NCBI RefSeq assembly: GCF_046097095.1 | Contig: NZ_CP175698.1 | Span: forward strand, 930,001 to 994,000 | DNA: 64,000 nucleotides | Source of the DNA: Natrinema sp046097095 | GTDB lineage: Archaea; Halobacteriota; Halobacteria; Halobacteriales; Natrialbaceae | Direction of reading: 5' to 3' | Program-made: the position numbers and the translations under genes | The notes under the pieces: generated by a model | Told to the model about the DNA's origin: nothing | Database searches by the model: none | Seen by the model: only the letters and a program-made list of their open reading frames with translations | Shown here: piece by piece, positions 43,514 through 51,183 of the stretch | Position numbering within the stretch: the stretch's first letter is position 1 | Layout: each line of letters starts with the position of its first letter

Positions 43514-43614
43514 GGACCCATACGCCGCCCTAGACGTATGTTTCGATTATTTTGTGTAATAATATTATGTATCTAGACAGCTTATGAGGCGGTGGTTCGT
43601 ACGCCGGGTGCGTC

Positions 43615-44058
43615 ATGTCACGTAGTGATTTCGCACCCGTCAATCCGACCGACCGCGCGCCGTGGTACTGGTACGTGCTGATCGGGTATCCCGTCCTGAG
43701 TCTGCTCGGAATCGTTTCGCTCGCCCGTCTCACCGGCGGTGGCTCGGTGCTGGCGACGGGTCTCGGCAGCGTCGCGCTCCTGATCGTCGTCGCCGTCGGC
43801 GGTGCCGTCACGCTGCCCGCGCTCTGGCGCGACGTGGAGTTCGTCGCGACGGAAACCGATTCGTGGACCCCCGATCGGGAGATCTACGTCGGTGCGGCGG
43901 TCGCCACACCGCTGCTTCTGGGCATCCTCTCCGGGCTGGTGGCCGGGTTCGGCATCGCAATCGCGATCGCGGTCGTCGCGTTTTTGCTCTCGACGGTCGC
44001 GGTCTGTCTCGCCTATCTCTACAACCGCCACCGAGAGATCGGGCTCTTGGCCCGCTAA
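43615..44058 (+). CDS. Four-span membrane protein of unknown function
   Basis: A 147-residue protein with four hydrophobic segments: WYWYVLIGYPVLSLLGIVSLA, ATGLGSVALLIVVAVGGAVTLPALW, IYVGAAVATPLLLGILSGLVAGFG and IAIAIAVVAFLLSTVAVCLAYLY. It has a soluble acidic N-terminus and a basic end (NRHREIGLLAR). Not recognised as a named family. It precedes the YHS-containing permease gene by about 260 bp, so it is probably transcribed separately from its own AT-rich promoter. Confidence 0.6.
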   Translation: MSRSDFAPVNPTDRAPWYWYVLIGYPVLSLLGIVSLARLTGGGSVLATGLGSVALLIVVAVGGAVTLPALWRDVEFVATETDSWTPDREIYVGAAVATPLLLGILSGLVAGFGIAIAIAVVAFLLSTVAVCLAYLYNRHREIGLLAR

Positions 44059-44321
44059 GCGAGCACCCCGTCGCACCGACGGTGACCGAGCGTCCGTCGT
44101 CAACCTGGCGAACGCTTCGGTTGTACTCCGAATTCTCTAGGTTTCGTCCATTTTTATAGGGCGCAATCTATTGGTTATTGCTGTTGGTAGGCCCGGGCGA
44201 CGCGCCACCGGCGCGGATGACCCCCTGGCCGAACACCACAGTCGCTACTGTCCGATCGGCGGCTTCGGTCGGGCGCTTTCCTCGTTCACGTCCTCACGGA
44301 CGGTCACTGCGATCCCCCGCC
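44059..44321. other. Intergenic region upstream of the YHS permease
   Basis: About 260 bp with an AT-rich patch (catttttatagggcgcaatctattggttattg, near 44150-44180) that could be a promoter. A permease frame is open from 44178, but its first 48 codons are Pro/Arg/Ser-rich and unlike haloarchaeal protein, so this is taken as non-coding leader. Confidence 0.4.
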
Positions 44322-45827
44322 ATGCTCTCAGCGATACCCCCTCTCACCGACGCGTCCAGCATCGCACCGGCAGCGGGGCGGCTCCTCGCCGTCCTGTCGC
44401 TTGCGATCGATCACAGCGAGCTTGCACCGTGGCCGATCGCAGTCGCCCAGTCGACCGGGCCGGGATCCGTCGCGCCGAACGGCGGCGGGCTCGCGTTCGC
44501 GGCCCGGCTCGTCGGACTGCTCGGCGCGTTCGTCCTCGGGCTGTTCGAGGGCGTGTTCATCGCCGCCCGGATGGCCTGGGACACCTGGTGGGCGCTCGTC
44601 CTCGGCTTTACGATCACCGGTGCCGTCCAGGAGTTCGTCTCCGAGGAGCGCCTGACCGACTACCTCGGCGACGACGGCTGGCGCGAGATCGGCTACGGCA
44701 CTCTCTTCGGCGCGTCCTCCTCGAGCTGTTCGTTCTCGGCGGTGGCGACGACCCGGACGCTGTTTACCAAGGGTGCCTCGGCCGCGGCCAGTCTGGGCGC
44801 GTTCCAGTTCGCCAGCACGGACCTCGTCCTCGAGCTCGCGCTCGTCGTCACGATCCTGCTGGGGTGGCAGTTCGCCGCCGCCGAGATCGTCGGCGGGCTC
44901 GTCGCCGTCGCCGTCATCGCGGTCGTCTACCGCCGGTTCGTCCCAAAATCGTGGGTCGAACGGGCGCGAGCCCACGCGCGGGCGCTCGAGGAGATCGAGT
45001 GTGCGACCTGCGGAATGGCCGCCGATCCGACCGACGAAGCCACGATCGCTCGAGAGTTCGACGGCGAACGGCGGTACTTCTGCTGTGGCGGGTGTCGCGG
45101 TGCGTACGATCCCAGCGATGATCGAGCGGGGGTCACCGCCGGCCCCGAACTGCTCGAGGCGGACCGCTGGCGGTCGGCGACCGCGAACGCGATCCGCGAG
45201 TGGGATATGCTCTGGCGCGACATCGCGCTCGGCTTTCTCATCGCCGGGTTGCTGGCAGCGCTCGTCCCGACCGCGTGGTGGACCGCCCTCTTCGGCGTCG
45301 GCGCGGAGGGGACCGCGGTCCGGTCCGTCTCGAACGTCGTCCTCGGGGCCGTCGTCGGCGCGGTGACGTTCCTCTGTTCAGTCGGCAACGTCCCCTTCGC
45401 GGTCGTCCTCTGGGACAACGGCGTCTCCTTCGGGGGCGTCCTCGCCTTCATCTTCGCGGACCTGCTGATCCTCCCACTGGTTCGCACCTACCGGCGCTAC
45501 TACGGCACCCGCATGGCCGCCGTCATCTTCGTCGCGTTCTTCCTCGCGGCGGTGGTTGCCGGCCTCACCGTCGAACTCGTCTTCGGCGGTCTCGGCCTCG
45601 TACCGGCTCACAGCGCGGCCGGCGGCTCGGTCTCAGGGACGTTCACGGCGCTGTTCAACGTCGTTGCTACCCCGATCCTCGCGGTCCAGCTCTACGTCGC
45701 CCTCGAGCCCGACCAGCGCGTCCGGCTCGGCAACCGACTTGCACCCCACGTCGCCGGCGTCCTCTATTACGCCCACAAGACCCTCGAGCGGATCGCGTAC
45801 GCGCTCGAGGACCGCGGGCTAGAGTAA
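44322..45827 (+). CDS. Permease with two membrane halves and a central YHS/TRASH-like metal site
   Basis: A 501-residue protein of the DUF318 (UPF0718) permease type. The N-terminal membrane half (about residues 60-205) contains GFTITGAVQEFVSEERL and TLFGASSSSCSFSAVATTRTLFTKGA. A YHS-like motif follows: CATCGM (Cys227, Cys230), then YFCCGGC (Cys254, Cys255, Cys258) and YDP, as in heavy-metal/copper-binding YHS or TRASH sites. A second membrane half (about residues 305-480) repeats the pattern with VTFLCSVGNVPFAVVLWDNGVSFGGVLAFIFADLLILPL. The domain order suggests a duplicated metal-linked transporter. It precedes an MFS-like gene by 100 bp. The metal is unknown; copper is a hypothesis. Confidence 0.75.
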   Translation: MLSAIPPLTDASSIAPAAGRLLAVLSLAIDHSELAPWPIAVAQSTGPGSVAPNGGGLAFAARLVGLLGAFVLGLFEGVFIAARMAWDTWWALVLGFTITGAVQEFVSEERLTDYLGDDGWREIGYGTLFGASSSSCSFSAVATTRTLFTKGASAAASLGAFQFASTDLVLELALVVTILLGWQFAAAEIVGGLVAVAVIAVVYRRFVPKSWVERARAHARALEEIECATCGMAADPTDEATIAREFDGERRYFCCGGCRGAYDPSDDRAGVTAGPELLEADRWRSATANAIREWDMLWRDIALGFLIAGLLAALVPTAWWTALFGVGAEGTAVRSVSNVVLGAVVGAVTFLCSVGNVPFAVVLWDNGVSFGGVLAFIFADLLILPLVRTYRRYYGTRMAAVIFVAFFLAAVVAGLTVELVFGGLGLVPAHSAAGGSVSGTFTALFNVVATPILAVQLYVALEPDQRVRLGNRLAPHVAGVLYYAHKTLERIAYALEDRGLE

Positions 45828-45927
45828 GAGCGCACCGACCCCGGCCGCCACATCGTCCGACCTGTTCAGACCGCTCGAGCCGACAGTCTCGCGCCGCCAA
45901 CCAATCGATCCCACCGTCTCAGTACTC

Positions 45928-47304
45928 ATGACACTACCATCGACCGACAGCACCGACCGTAGCGATCCGGTCCGACTCGTCTGTCTCGTCGCCCTCGTGG
46001 CGACCCACGGGCTGATCCGCCTGACCGAACGCTACCTCCCCGAGTTCCTCGCCGCGCTCGGCTACGGCCCGATCGTCGTCGGCTCGCTCGCGACCCTCGG
46101 GCTGGGCGTCGCCGTCGCAGCCTTCGAACGACCGTTCGGGACGGCCGACGGCGACACGGCGACCGAACTCGAGGTGCAGTCGACGGTGGCCGCCGTGCTG
46201 GCGACGACCCTCGCCGCGATCGGCCTGTTCGCCTGGGCGGGCGCACCGACGCTCGACGCCCTGCTCGGAACGCCGCTGTCCGCGCTTGGCTGGCTCGCAC
46301 TCGGCGTCATCCTCCTCGGCGGATGGCACGCCGGCGGGCCCGCGCGACGCCTATGGCCGGGCGAGACGCGCGCCGCGACGCCACGCTCGAGGGCGGCGGC
46401 ATTCGAGGCCGACGAGACCGACGATCGATCGCCCCGACGGGTGGCCGTGCCCGACCGGCGAACGCGGATCGTCGTCGGTGCGATCGGCGTCGCGGCCGCC
46501 GCGGTGGTTGCGACGGCAGCAGTCGCGAGCGCCGACGCCGTCGGTGCTGGCTTCGCGCTCCTCGCGGCGGCCGGCGCTGCGGCCGCCCTCGTCGGTGCAA
46601 TCGCGCTGGGAACCGTTCGGGACCGCCCGCCGCTACTCGGTGACTGGCCGCCGAGCCACGGACGATCGGACGACGCCACCCCCACCCTCACCGTCGTCCG
46701 GGACGCTGTCTCGCGGCTCCCCGACCGCCGGCGGTGGGCCGTCATCGGCGACGCGCTCGTCCGAGTGTCGATCGCGGGAATCGTTCCGTATCTGATCCTC
46801 CTGATCGCCGAGTACCGATCGATCGGGCTCGCGGTCGGCGGCCTCTCGCTCTCGCCGGCCGCCGCGTTCGGGCTGTTCGTCCTCGCCGAGGCCGGCGGCG
46901 CGGTCCTCGGTGCAGTGGCGTCACCCGCGCTCATCTCGCGAATCGATCGGCGACACCTGCTCGCGCTCGGCCTGACCGGCGTCTCGCTGCTCCCGATGGC
47001 GCTCGTCGCCGCGCCCGCTCGAGCCGCCGTCATCGCCGCCCTGTTCGGCGCGCTCGGCTGTCGCACCGCCATCGATCCGATCCGGCCGACGGTCGGGACG
47101 AGCGCTCGAGCCGCGCCGGTCCCCGGGACGGAACTCCCCGCCGAGGTCCGAACGGCGGTCCGAGCCGCGATCGTTCCCGCGCCGCTGATCGGCGGAGTGC
47201 TGTACGCGATCGATCCGGTCGTGGCCGTCACCGCCGCGACGACCGTCGGCCTGCTTGGCGTTCGCGAACTGGTCCGTGCGTTCAGCTTCGACGGGTACCG
47301 ATGA
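45928..47304 (+). CDS. Divergent MFS-like transporter
   Basis: A 458-residue highly hydrophobic protein with roughly ten to twelve membrane segments and a long charged central loop (about residues 130-180, SRAAAFEADETDDRSPRRVAVPDRR). The N-terminal VATHGLIRLTERYLPEFLAALGYGPIVVGSLATLG resembles the first helices of major-facilitator proteins, and the second half contains GLFVLAEAGGAVLGAVASPALISRIDRRHLLALG, an MFS-like helix-loop. The similarity is weak enough that another class is possible. Its stop overlaps the start of the oxidase subunit I gene as ATGA, so the two are probably co-expressed. Confidence 0.6.
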   Translation: MTLPSTDSTDRSDPVRLVCLVALVATHGLIRLTERYLPEFLAALGYGPIVVGSLATLGLGVAVAAFERPFGTADGDTATELEVQSTVAAVLATTLAAIGLFAWAGAPTLDALLGTPLSALGWLALGVILLGGWHAGGPARRLWPGETRAATPRSRAAAFEADETDDRSPRRVAVPDRRTRIVVGAIGVAAAAVVATAAVASADAVGAGFALLAAAGAAAALVGAIALGTVRDRPPLLGDWPPSHGRSDDATPTLTVVRDAVSRLPDRRRWAVIGDALVRVSIAGIVPYLILLIAEYRSIGLAVGGLSLSPAAAFGLFVLAEAGGAVLGAVASPALISRIDRRHLLALGLTGVSLLPMALVAAPARAAVIAALFGALGCRTAIDPIRPTVGTSARAAPVPGTELPAEVRTAVRAAIVPAPLIGGVLYAIDPVVAVTAATTVGLLGVRELVRAFSFDGYR

Positions 47305-48842
47305 GCCGGGCATCCACGCCGAGACGGGCACTCGAGGAGGCCGGCCGTTCTCTCGCCGGGCTCTCACGGATCGACCACCGTCGGCTCGGTCGCTGGTATC
47401 TCGGCCTCGCGCTCGCGATGGGACTGTGGGGCGGGCTCGACGCGCTGTTCCTTCGGACCGCGCTGGTCACACCGGAACTCGACCGGTGGACGGCCGAGAC
47501 CTACAACGCCTTCTTCACGACTCACGGGTTGACGATGCTGTTCCTATTCGCCCTGCCGGCGATCTGGGGGTTCGCCTACGCGGCCGTCCCGCCGCTGACC
47601 GGGACCGACGGGACCGCGTTTCCCCGGCTCGGCGTCTGGGCGTTCTGGCTGCAGGTCCCCGCGGCCCTGTCGCTCCGGGCGGGCACGATCGGCGGAATTC
47701 TCGGCCTGGCCGGACTCGAGCCGGTCGCGAGCGGCTGGACGCTGTACCCACCACTGAGCATCCTGTCGCCGAACCCGGCGGTCGACGCCGTGCTGGTCGG
47801 TCTCCTGCTCGTGGCCGTCGGCACCGCGGCGACGGCGATCAATTTCGTCGTCACGATCCGGCGGTGTCGCGAGATCAGGTGGCTCGACGTGGACACGTTC
47901 ACCTGGACGGTGCTGACGAGCGCGGCGATGTCGGTCGTCGCCTTTCCCGTGCTCGCCGTCACGGTCGCACTACTGCTCACGGATCGGACGTTTGGCACCG
48001 CCTTTCTCATCGGCGACGGCGGGCCGCTGGCCTGGCAACACCTGTTCTGGTTCTTCGCGCATCCGCTGGTGTACATTCTGGTGTTGCCGCCGATGGGAAT
48101 CGTCAGTCACATCCTACCGCGATTCGCCGGCCGACGGCTGGCCGGTCGCCGCTCATCGGTCTACTCGACGCTCGCGATCGGCGTCGTCTCCTTTACCGTC
48201 TGGGCCCACCACATGTTCGTGACCGGCATGCGCCCGTCCGTTCGGACGGTCTTTATGTTCACCACGCTGGCGGTGGCCCTGCCGAGTTCGGCGAAGCTCT
48301 ACACCTGGCTCGCGACCCTGTGGGGCGGCGCGATCCGCTATACCGCGCCGATGCTGGCCGCCGTCGCCGCCGTCGGCTTCTTCGTCGGCGGGGGCGTCAC
48401 CGGCGTCTTCCTCGCCGCCGTCCCGATCAATATCCGTTACACTGGGACCTACTACGTCGTCGCTCACTTCCACCTGCTGCTGGCCGGCTTCGTCGGACTG
48501 GCGCTCGTCGCCGGCGCATACTACTGGTGTCCGCTTCTGACGGGACGGCGGCTCGAGCCGGGGCTCGCCCGGCTGCACGGCTGGCTGACGGTCGTCGGAA
48601 TCGCCGTCACGTTCGGCGCGCTGCTGGTCGTCGGGCTGGCACAGCTCCCGCGACGGGCGGCGACGTATCCGGCGGCCTACGCCCCGCTTCACCGGCTCGC
48701 GACCGTCGGAGTCTACGTCATCGCAGCCGGCCAGTTCGTCTTCCTCGCGGCCCTCGCTCGCGCGCTGGTGGGCGAAGGCTCCGCACCCGACGATCCGTGG
48801 TCGCTCGCGGACGGTCCGTCGCACGCACGCGAATGGCGGTAG
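47301..48842 (+). CDS. Divergent haem-copper oxidase subunit I-like protein
   Basis: A 513-residue membrane protein with the full set of cofactor ligands of haem-copper oxidases. His75 (TTHGLTM) and His391 can bind low-spin haem, His389 (VVAHFH) the high-spin haem. His254 with Tyr258 (AHPLVY) and His303/His304 (WAHHMF) can form the CuB site with its His-Tyr pair. The K-channel Lys332 (SSAKLYTW) is kept. The Glu of HPEVY is replaced by Leu256, the D-channel Asp position by Gly104, and the HD of the Mg site by Thr381-Gly382. No subunit II or III gene is adjacent. Family firm; function as an oxidase not shown. Confidence 0.85.
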   Translation: MSRASTPRRALEEAGRSLAGLSRIDHRRLGRWYLGLALAMGLWGGLDALFLRTALVTPELDRWTAETYNAFFTTHGLTMLFLFALPAIWGFAYAAVPPLTGTDGTAFPRLGVWAFWLQVPAALSLRAGTIGGILGLAGLEPVASGWTLYPPLSILSPNPAVDAVLVGLLLVAVGTAATAINFVVTIRRCREIRWLDVDTFTWTVLTSAAMSVVAFPVLAVTVALLLTDRTFGTAFLIGDGGPLAWQHLFWFFAHPLVYILVLPPMGIVSHILPRFAGRRLAGRRSSVYSTLAIGVVSFTVWAHHMFVTGMRPSVRTVFMFTTLAVALPSSAKLYTWLATLWGGAIRYTAPMLAAVAAVGFFVGGGVTGVFLAAVPINIRYTGTYYVVAHFHLLLAGFVGLALVAGAYYWCPLLTGRRLEPGLARLHGWLTVVGIAVTFGALLVVGLAQLPRRAATYPAAYAPLHRLATVGVYVIAAGQFVFLAALARALVGEGSAPDDPWSLADGPSHAREWR

Positions 48843-49027
48843 AGTCCGAGCTGTCGTCCGACCGGGCTCGCCGCCCGCGTAGCCAGCGAACCGGATTCGG
48901 TCGCGACGAGCGTCTCGATGGCGACCGTCCTGTCGATCGCCACGGTAGCCGCGTCGATCAGTTGTATCGATACTCGACCACCGCAGATGCGCGTTCCGCC
49001 CGCTGTCCGGCGGTCATCCCCTCATTC

Positions 49028-49354
49028 ATGTCAACTACCCCAAGCACCGACGTCGCACTGATGCTCGTTCAACTGATCGCCATCACGATTCCGTCGACCG
49101 TCGTCCTGATCAACCTGTTGCGCCGGTCGGACAACCTCAAATGGACGTATCGGAAGCTGAGCTTCGGACTCGTCGCGTCGTGTATCACGCTGTTGCTCGC
49201 GGCCGCGATCGGCGTCCTGTCGTACTTCTTCACTCACTTACAACTTCCCACCACCATCGATGCCGGACTCGTGCTCGTGATCTTCGGTCTGCTCCCGCTC
49301 GCGGTGTTCGTCGCGGTTCTCTACCGAGAACATCGAAAGGAGTTCGGGCCCTGA
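49028..49354 (+). CDS. Small three-span membrane protein next to the oxidase-like gene
   Basis: A 108-residue protein with hydrophobic segments VALMLVQLIAITIPSTVVLINLL, SFGLVASCITLLLAAAIGVLSYF and AGLVLVIFGLLPLAVFVAVLYRE. The ATG at 49028 follows the oxidase-like stop by 185 bp. Its position makes it a candidate accessory subunit, but it has no recognisable family motif. Function unknown. Confidence 0.6.
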   Translation: MSTTPSTDVALMLVQLIAITIPSTVVLINLLRRSDNLKWTYRKLSFGLVASCITLLLAAAIGVLSYFFTHLQLPTTIDAGLVLVIFGLLPLAVFVAVLYREHRKEFGP

Positions 49355-49363
49355 GGCCGCTCG

Positions 49364-49412
49364 CTACGTCCGGATCCGGGCCGGCTGCGGGTTCGATCCC
49401 CGCGCGTAGTTT
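49364..49412 (+). other. tRNA-like minihelix (T-arm plus acceptor-like stem)
   Basis: The stretch contains CTACG (49364-49368), an inner CCGGATCCGG palindrome, then GCGGG-TTCGATC-CCCGC (49389-49405), a perfect canonical T-arm with T-loop, and CGTAG (49407-49411) that pairs with the first CTACG. D- and anticodon arms are missing, so it is not a tRNA gene. It may be a tRNA 3'-end relic, a transcription terminator or coincidence. Confidence 0.3.
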
Positions 49413-49440
49413 CGGCGGCGTCGCCGCCGATGATGAACCG

Positions 49441-49830
49441 ATGTCGAATCACACCCCCACCGATACCGACGACTGTGACGAATCGAGTCCCGACGACGGC
49501 GAGGAACGGCCGACCGACGAAATCTCGAATCCGCGGCCGCTGACGAACCTCACCGGGTTCAAACGCGACCAGTTGTTCGTCATCCGGCTGCTCGCGGACC
49601 GCAACCCCCACGGACTCGTCATCAAGGACAAACTCGACTGTTACTACGACGAGGAGATCAACCAGGGACGGCTCTACCAGAACCTGGGCGAACTCGTCGA
49701 AGAGGGCTACGTCGAGAAACATCCACTCGACGGCCGAACCAACGCCTACCGGCCGAGTACGCACGCCAACGAACGCCTCGAGGAACACTACGAGTGGGAG
49801 CGTCGCTGCCTGTTCTGCGACCTTCCGTGA
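49441..49830 (+). CDS. PadR-family helix-turn-helix regulator
   Basis: A 129-residue protein with a disordered acidic N-terminus (residues 1-35) followed by a winged helix: GFKRDQLFVIRLLADRNPHGLVIKDKL, YYDEEINQGRLYQNLGELVEEGYVEKHPLDGRTNAYRPS. This is the PadR pattern, including the RLYQNLxxLVxxGYV recognition region. The C-terminal part (EHYEWERRCLFCDLP) carries a CxxC, unusual for PadR and possibly redox- or metal-sensitive. The frame is open upstream, but the ATG at 49441 fits haloarchaeal composition. The neighbouring GDH-fold operon or the oxidase cluster could be its target. Confidence 0.8.
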   Translation: MSNHTPTDTDDCDESSPDDGEERPTDEISNPRPLTNLTGFKRDQLFVIRLLADRNPHGLVIKDKLDCYYDEEINQGRLYQNLGELVEEGYVEKHPLDGRTNAYRPSTHANERLEEHYEWERRCLFCDLP

Positions 49831-49899
49831 CCCCACCCGTCCGCGTTCGCATCGGCGGCGGTCGCGGACGTGCGATTTGCCGACTCCATCCCCGTTACC

Positions 49900-51183
49900 A
49901 TGACCTCATTTCACGACACCGATAGCGACGAGCCCAGCCGAACAGACCCCGATCTCGACGCCCCGTGGACGTACGCGACCGCTGCCGCGCGTCGTCTCAC
50001 GCTTCCGGACGAGATCGAGCAACGACTCCTCTACCCCCGCCAGCGACAGCGAATCACGGTGCCGTTCGAACGCGACGACGGTTCCCACGGCGTCTGCGAG
50101 GGGTACCGCGTTCGCCACGACGGCGTTCGGGGCCCCTACCTGGGGCCACATCGGTACGCTCTCGGCCTGACCGGCGACGACTGTGCCGGCCTCGCGGCCG
50201 CGACGACCGTCAGCGCCGCGATCGCCGACGTTCCCTTCGGCGGTGCCGCGGGCGGAATTGCGATCGATCCGACGACGCTCTCCCGTTCGGAACGAGTGAG
50301 CATCACTCGCTCGTACGCGACCCGCGTCACCGGCGTCGGCCCCGAAACCGACGTTCTCACTCCTGGTGTCGGGACCGACGAACGAACCATGGCGCAGGTC
50401 GCCGACGCCGTCGACGCTCGCCCCGACGGCCCACAACGCGGGGCCGTCGCCGGCAAACCGCCGGCGCTGGGTGGAATACGGGCGATCACTCGTGCAAGCG
50501 GCCACAGCGTCGCCCACGTCACGCAGGACGTCCTCGAGACCGACCACGACCGGCCGCTGTCCGACGCGACGATCGCCGTCTACGGCACCGGCCACCTCGG
50601 CGCGACGGCCGCCCGCCTCCTCGAGTTCCAGGGTGGTACCGTCATCGCCATGTGCAGCGATCAGGCCGGGCTCACCGCCTCCGAAGGCGAGAACGGGCTC
50701 GATACGGACCTCGTCCCGAGTTACCTCGAGCGGCCGGACGCGCTCTCGGCGTACGACGACGGGACGATGACCGGCACGGAGAACGTCCTCGAACGGGACG
50801 TGGACGTGCTGGTCCTCGCAGAGCCCGCGACGGTCGTGACCGCGGAAAACGCCGACGCGATCGCGGCCGACCTCGTCGTCGAGGGGGCAACCGGGAGCGT
50901 CACTCCCGGCGGCCAGTCCGTCCTCGCGGAGCGCGATATCCCCGTCGTCCCCGACGTGCTTGCGACGGTCGGCCGGCCGATCGCGGCCCACCTCGAGTGG
51001 CTCGGCAGCAACGGCCGTGACCGAATGAGCGACGCTTGCGCGACCAACGAGTTCGGCTACGCGCTCACCGGCGCGGTCGACGACGTGCGTGATCGGCGCG
51101 AGAGCTGTCGGCTGAACTGGCGCGAGGCCGCCTACAGCGTCGGGCTCTCTCGCGTCGCGGCGGCCCACGAGGTGATTCGATGA
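49900..51183 (+). CDS. Glutamate-dehydrogenase-fold protein lacking catalytic residues (probable pseudoenzyme)
   Basis: A 427-residue protein of the Glu/Leu/Phe/Val dehydrogenase family. The fold is clear: VPFGGAAGGI (residues 111-120), GKPPALGGI (185-193), and an intact NAD-type motif VYGTGHLGATAARL (227-240). Compared with Clostridium symbiosum GDH, all four catalytic positions are changed: Lys89 to Leu81, Lys113 to Ser105, Lys125 to Ala117 and Asp165 to Gly156. Deamination chemistry is therefore not expected; nucleotide sensing or a structural role is more likely. An ATG ten codons upstream is possible. The stop overlaps the propeller gene start as ATGA. Confidence 0.85.
   Translation: MTSFHDTDSDEPSRTDPDLDAPWTYATAAARRLTLPDEIEQRLLYPRQRQRITVPFERDDGSHGVCEGYRVRHDGVRGPYLGPHRYALGLTGDDCAGLAAATTVSAAIADVPFGGAAGGIAIDPTTLSRSERVSITRSYATRVTGVGPETDVLTPGVGTDERTMAQVADAVDARPDGPQRGAVAGKPPALGGIRAITRASGHSVAHVTQDVLETDHDRPLSDATIAVYGTGHLGATAARLLEFQGGTVIAMCSDQAGLTASEGENGLDTDLVPSYLERPDALSAYDDGTMTGTENVLERDVDVLVLAEPATVVTAENADAIAADLVVEGATGSVTPGGQSVLAERDIPVVPDVLATVGRPIAAHLEWLGSNGRDRMSDACATNEFGYALTGAVDDVRDRRESCRLNWREAAYSVGLSRVAAAHEVIR

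Noticed and set aside
46734..47300. Upstream extension of the oxidase subunit I frame
   Set aside because: Arginine-rich shadow of the MFS-like gene; the ATG at 47301 overlaps the MFS stop as ATGA and starts a normal protein.
47255..49354. A 699-codon plus-strand frame across the oxidase gene ending in the small membrane protein
   Set aside because: Only the last 108 codons from the ATG at 49028 look like real protein; the rest is an Arg-rich shadow.
49364..49412. A complete tRNA gene at the T-arm-like sequence
   Set aside because: D-arm and anticodon arm are absent and the span is only 49 nt, so it is kept only as a tRNA-like minihelix.
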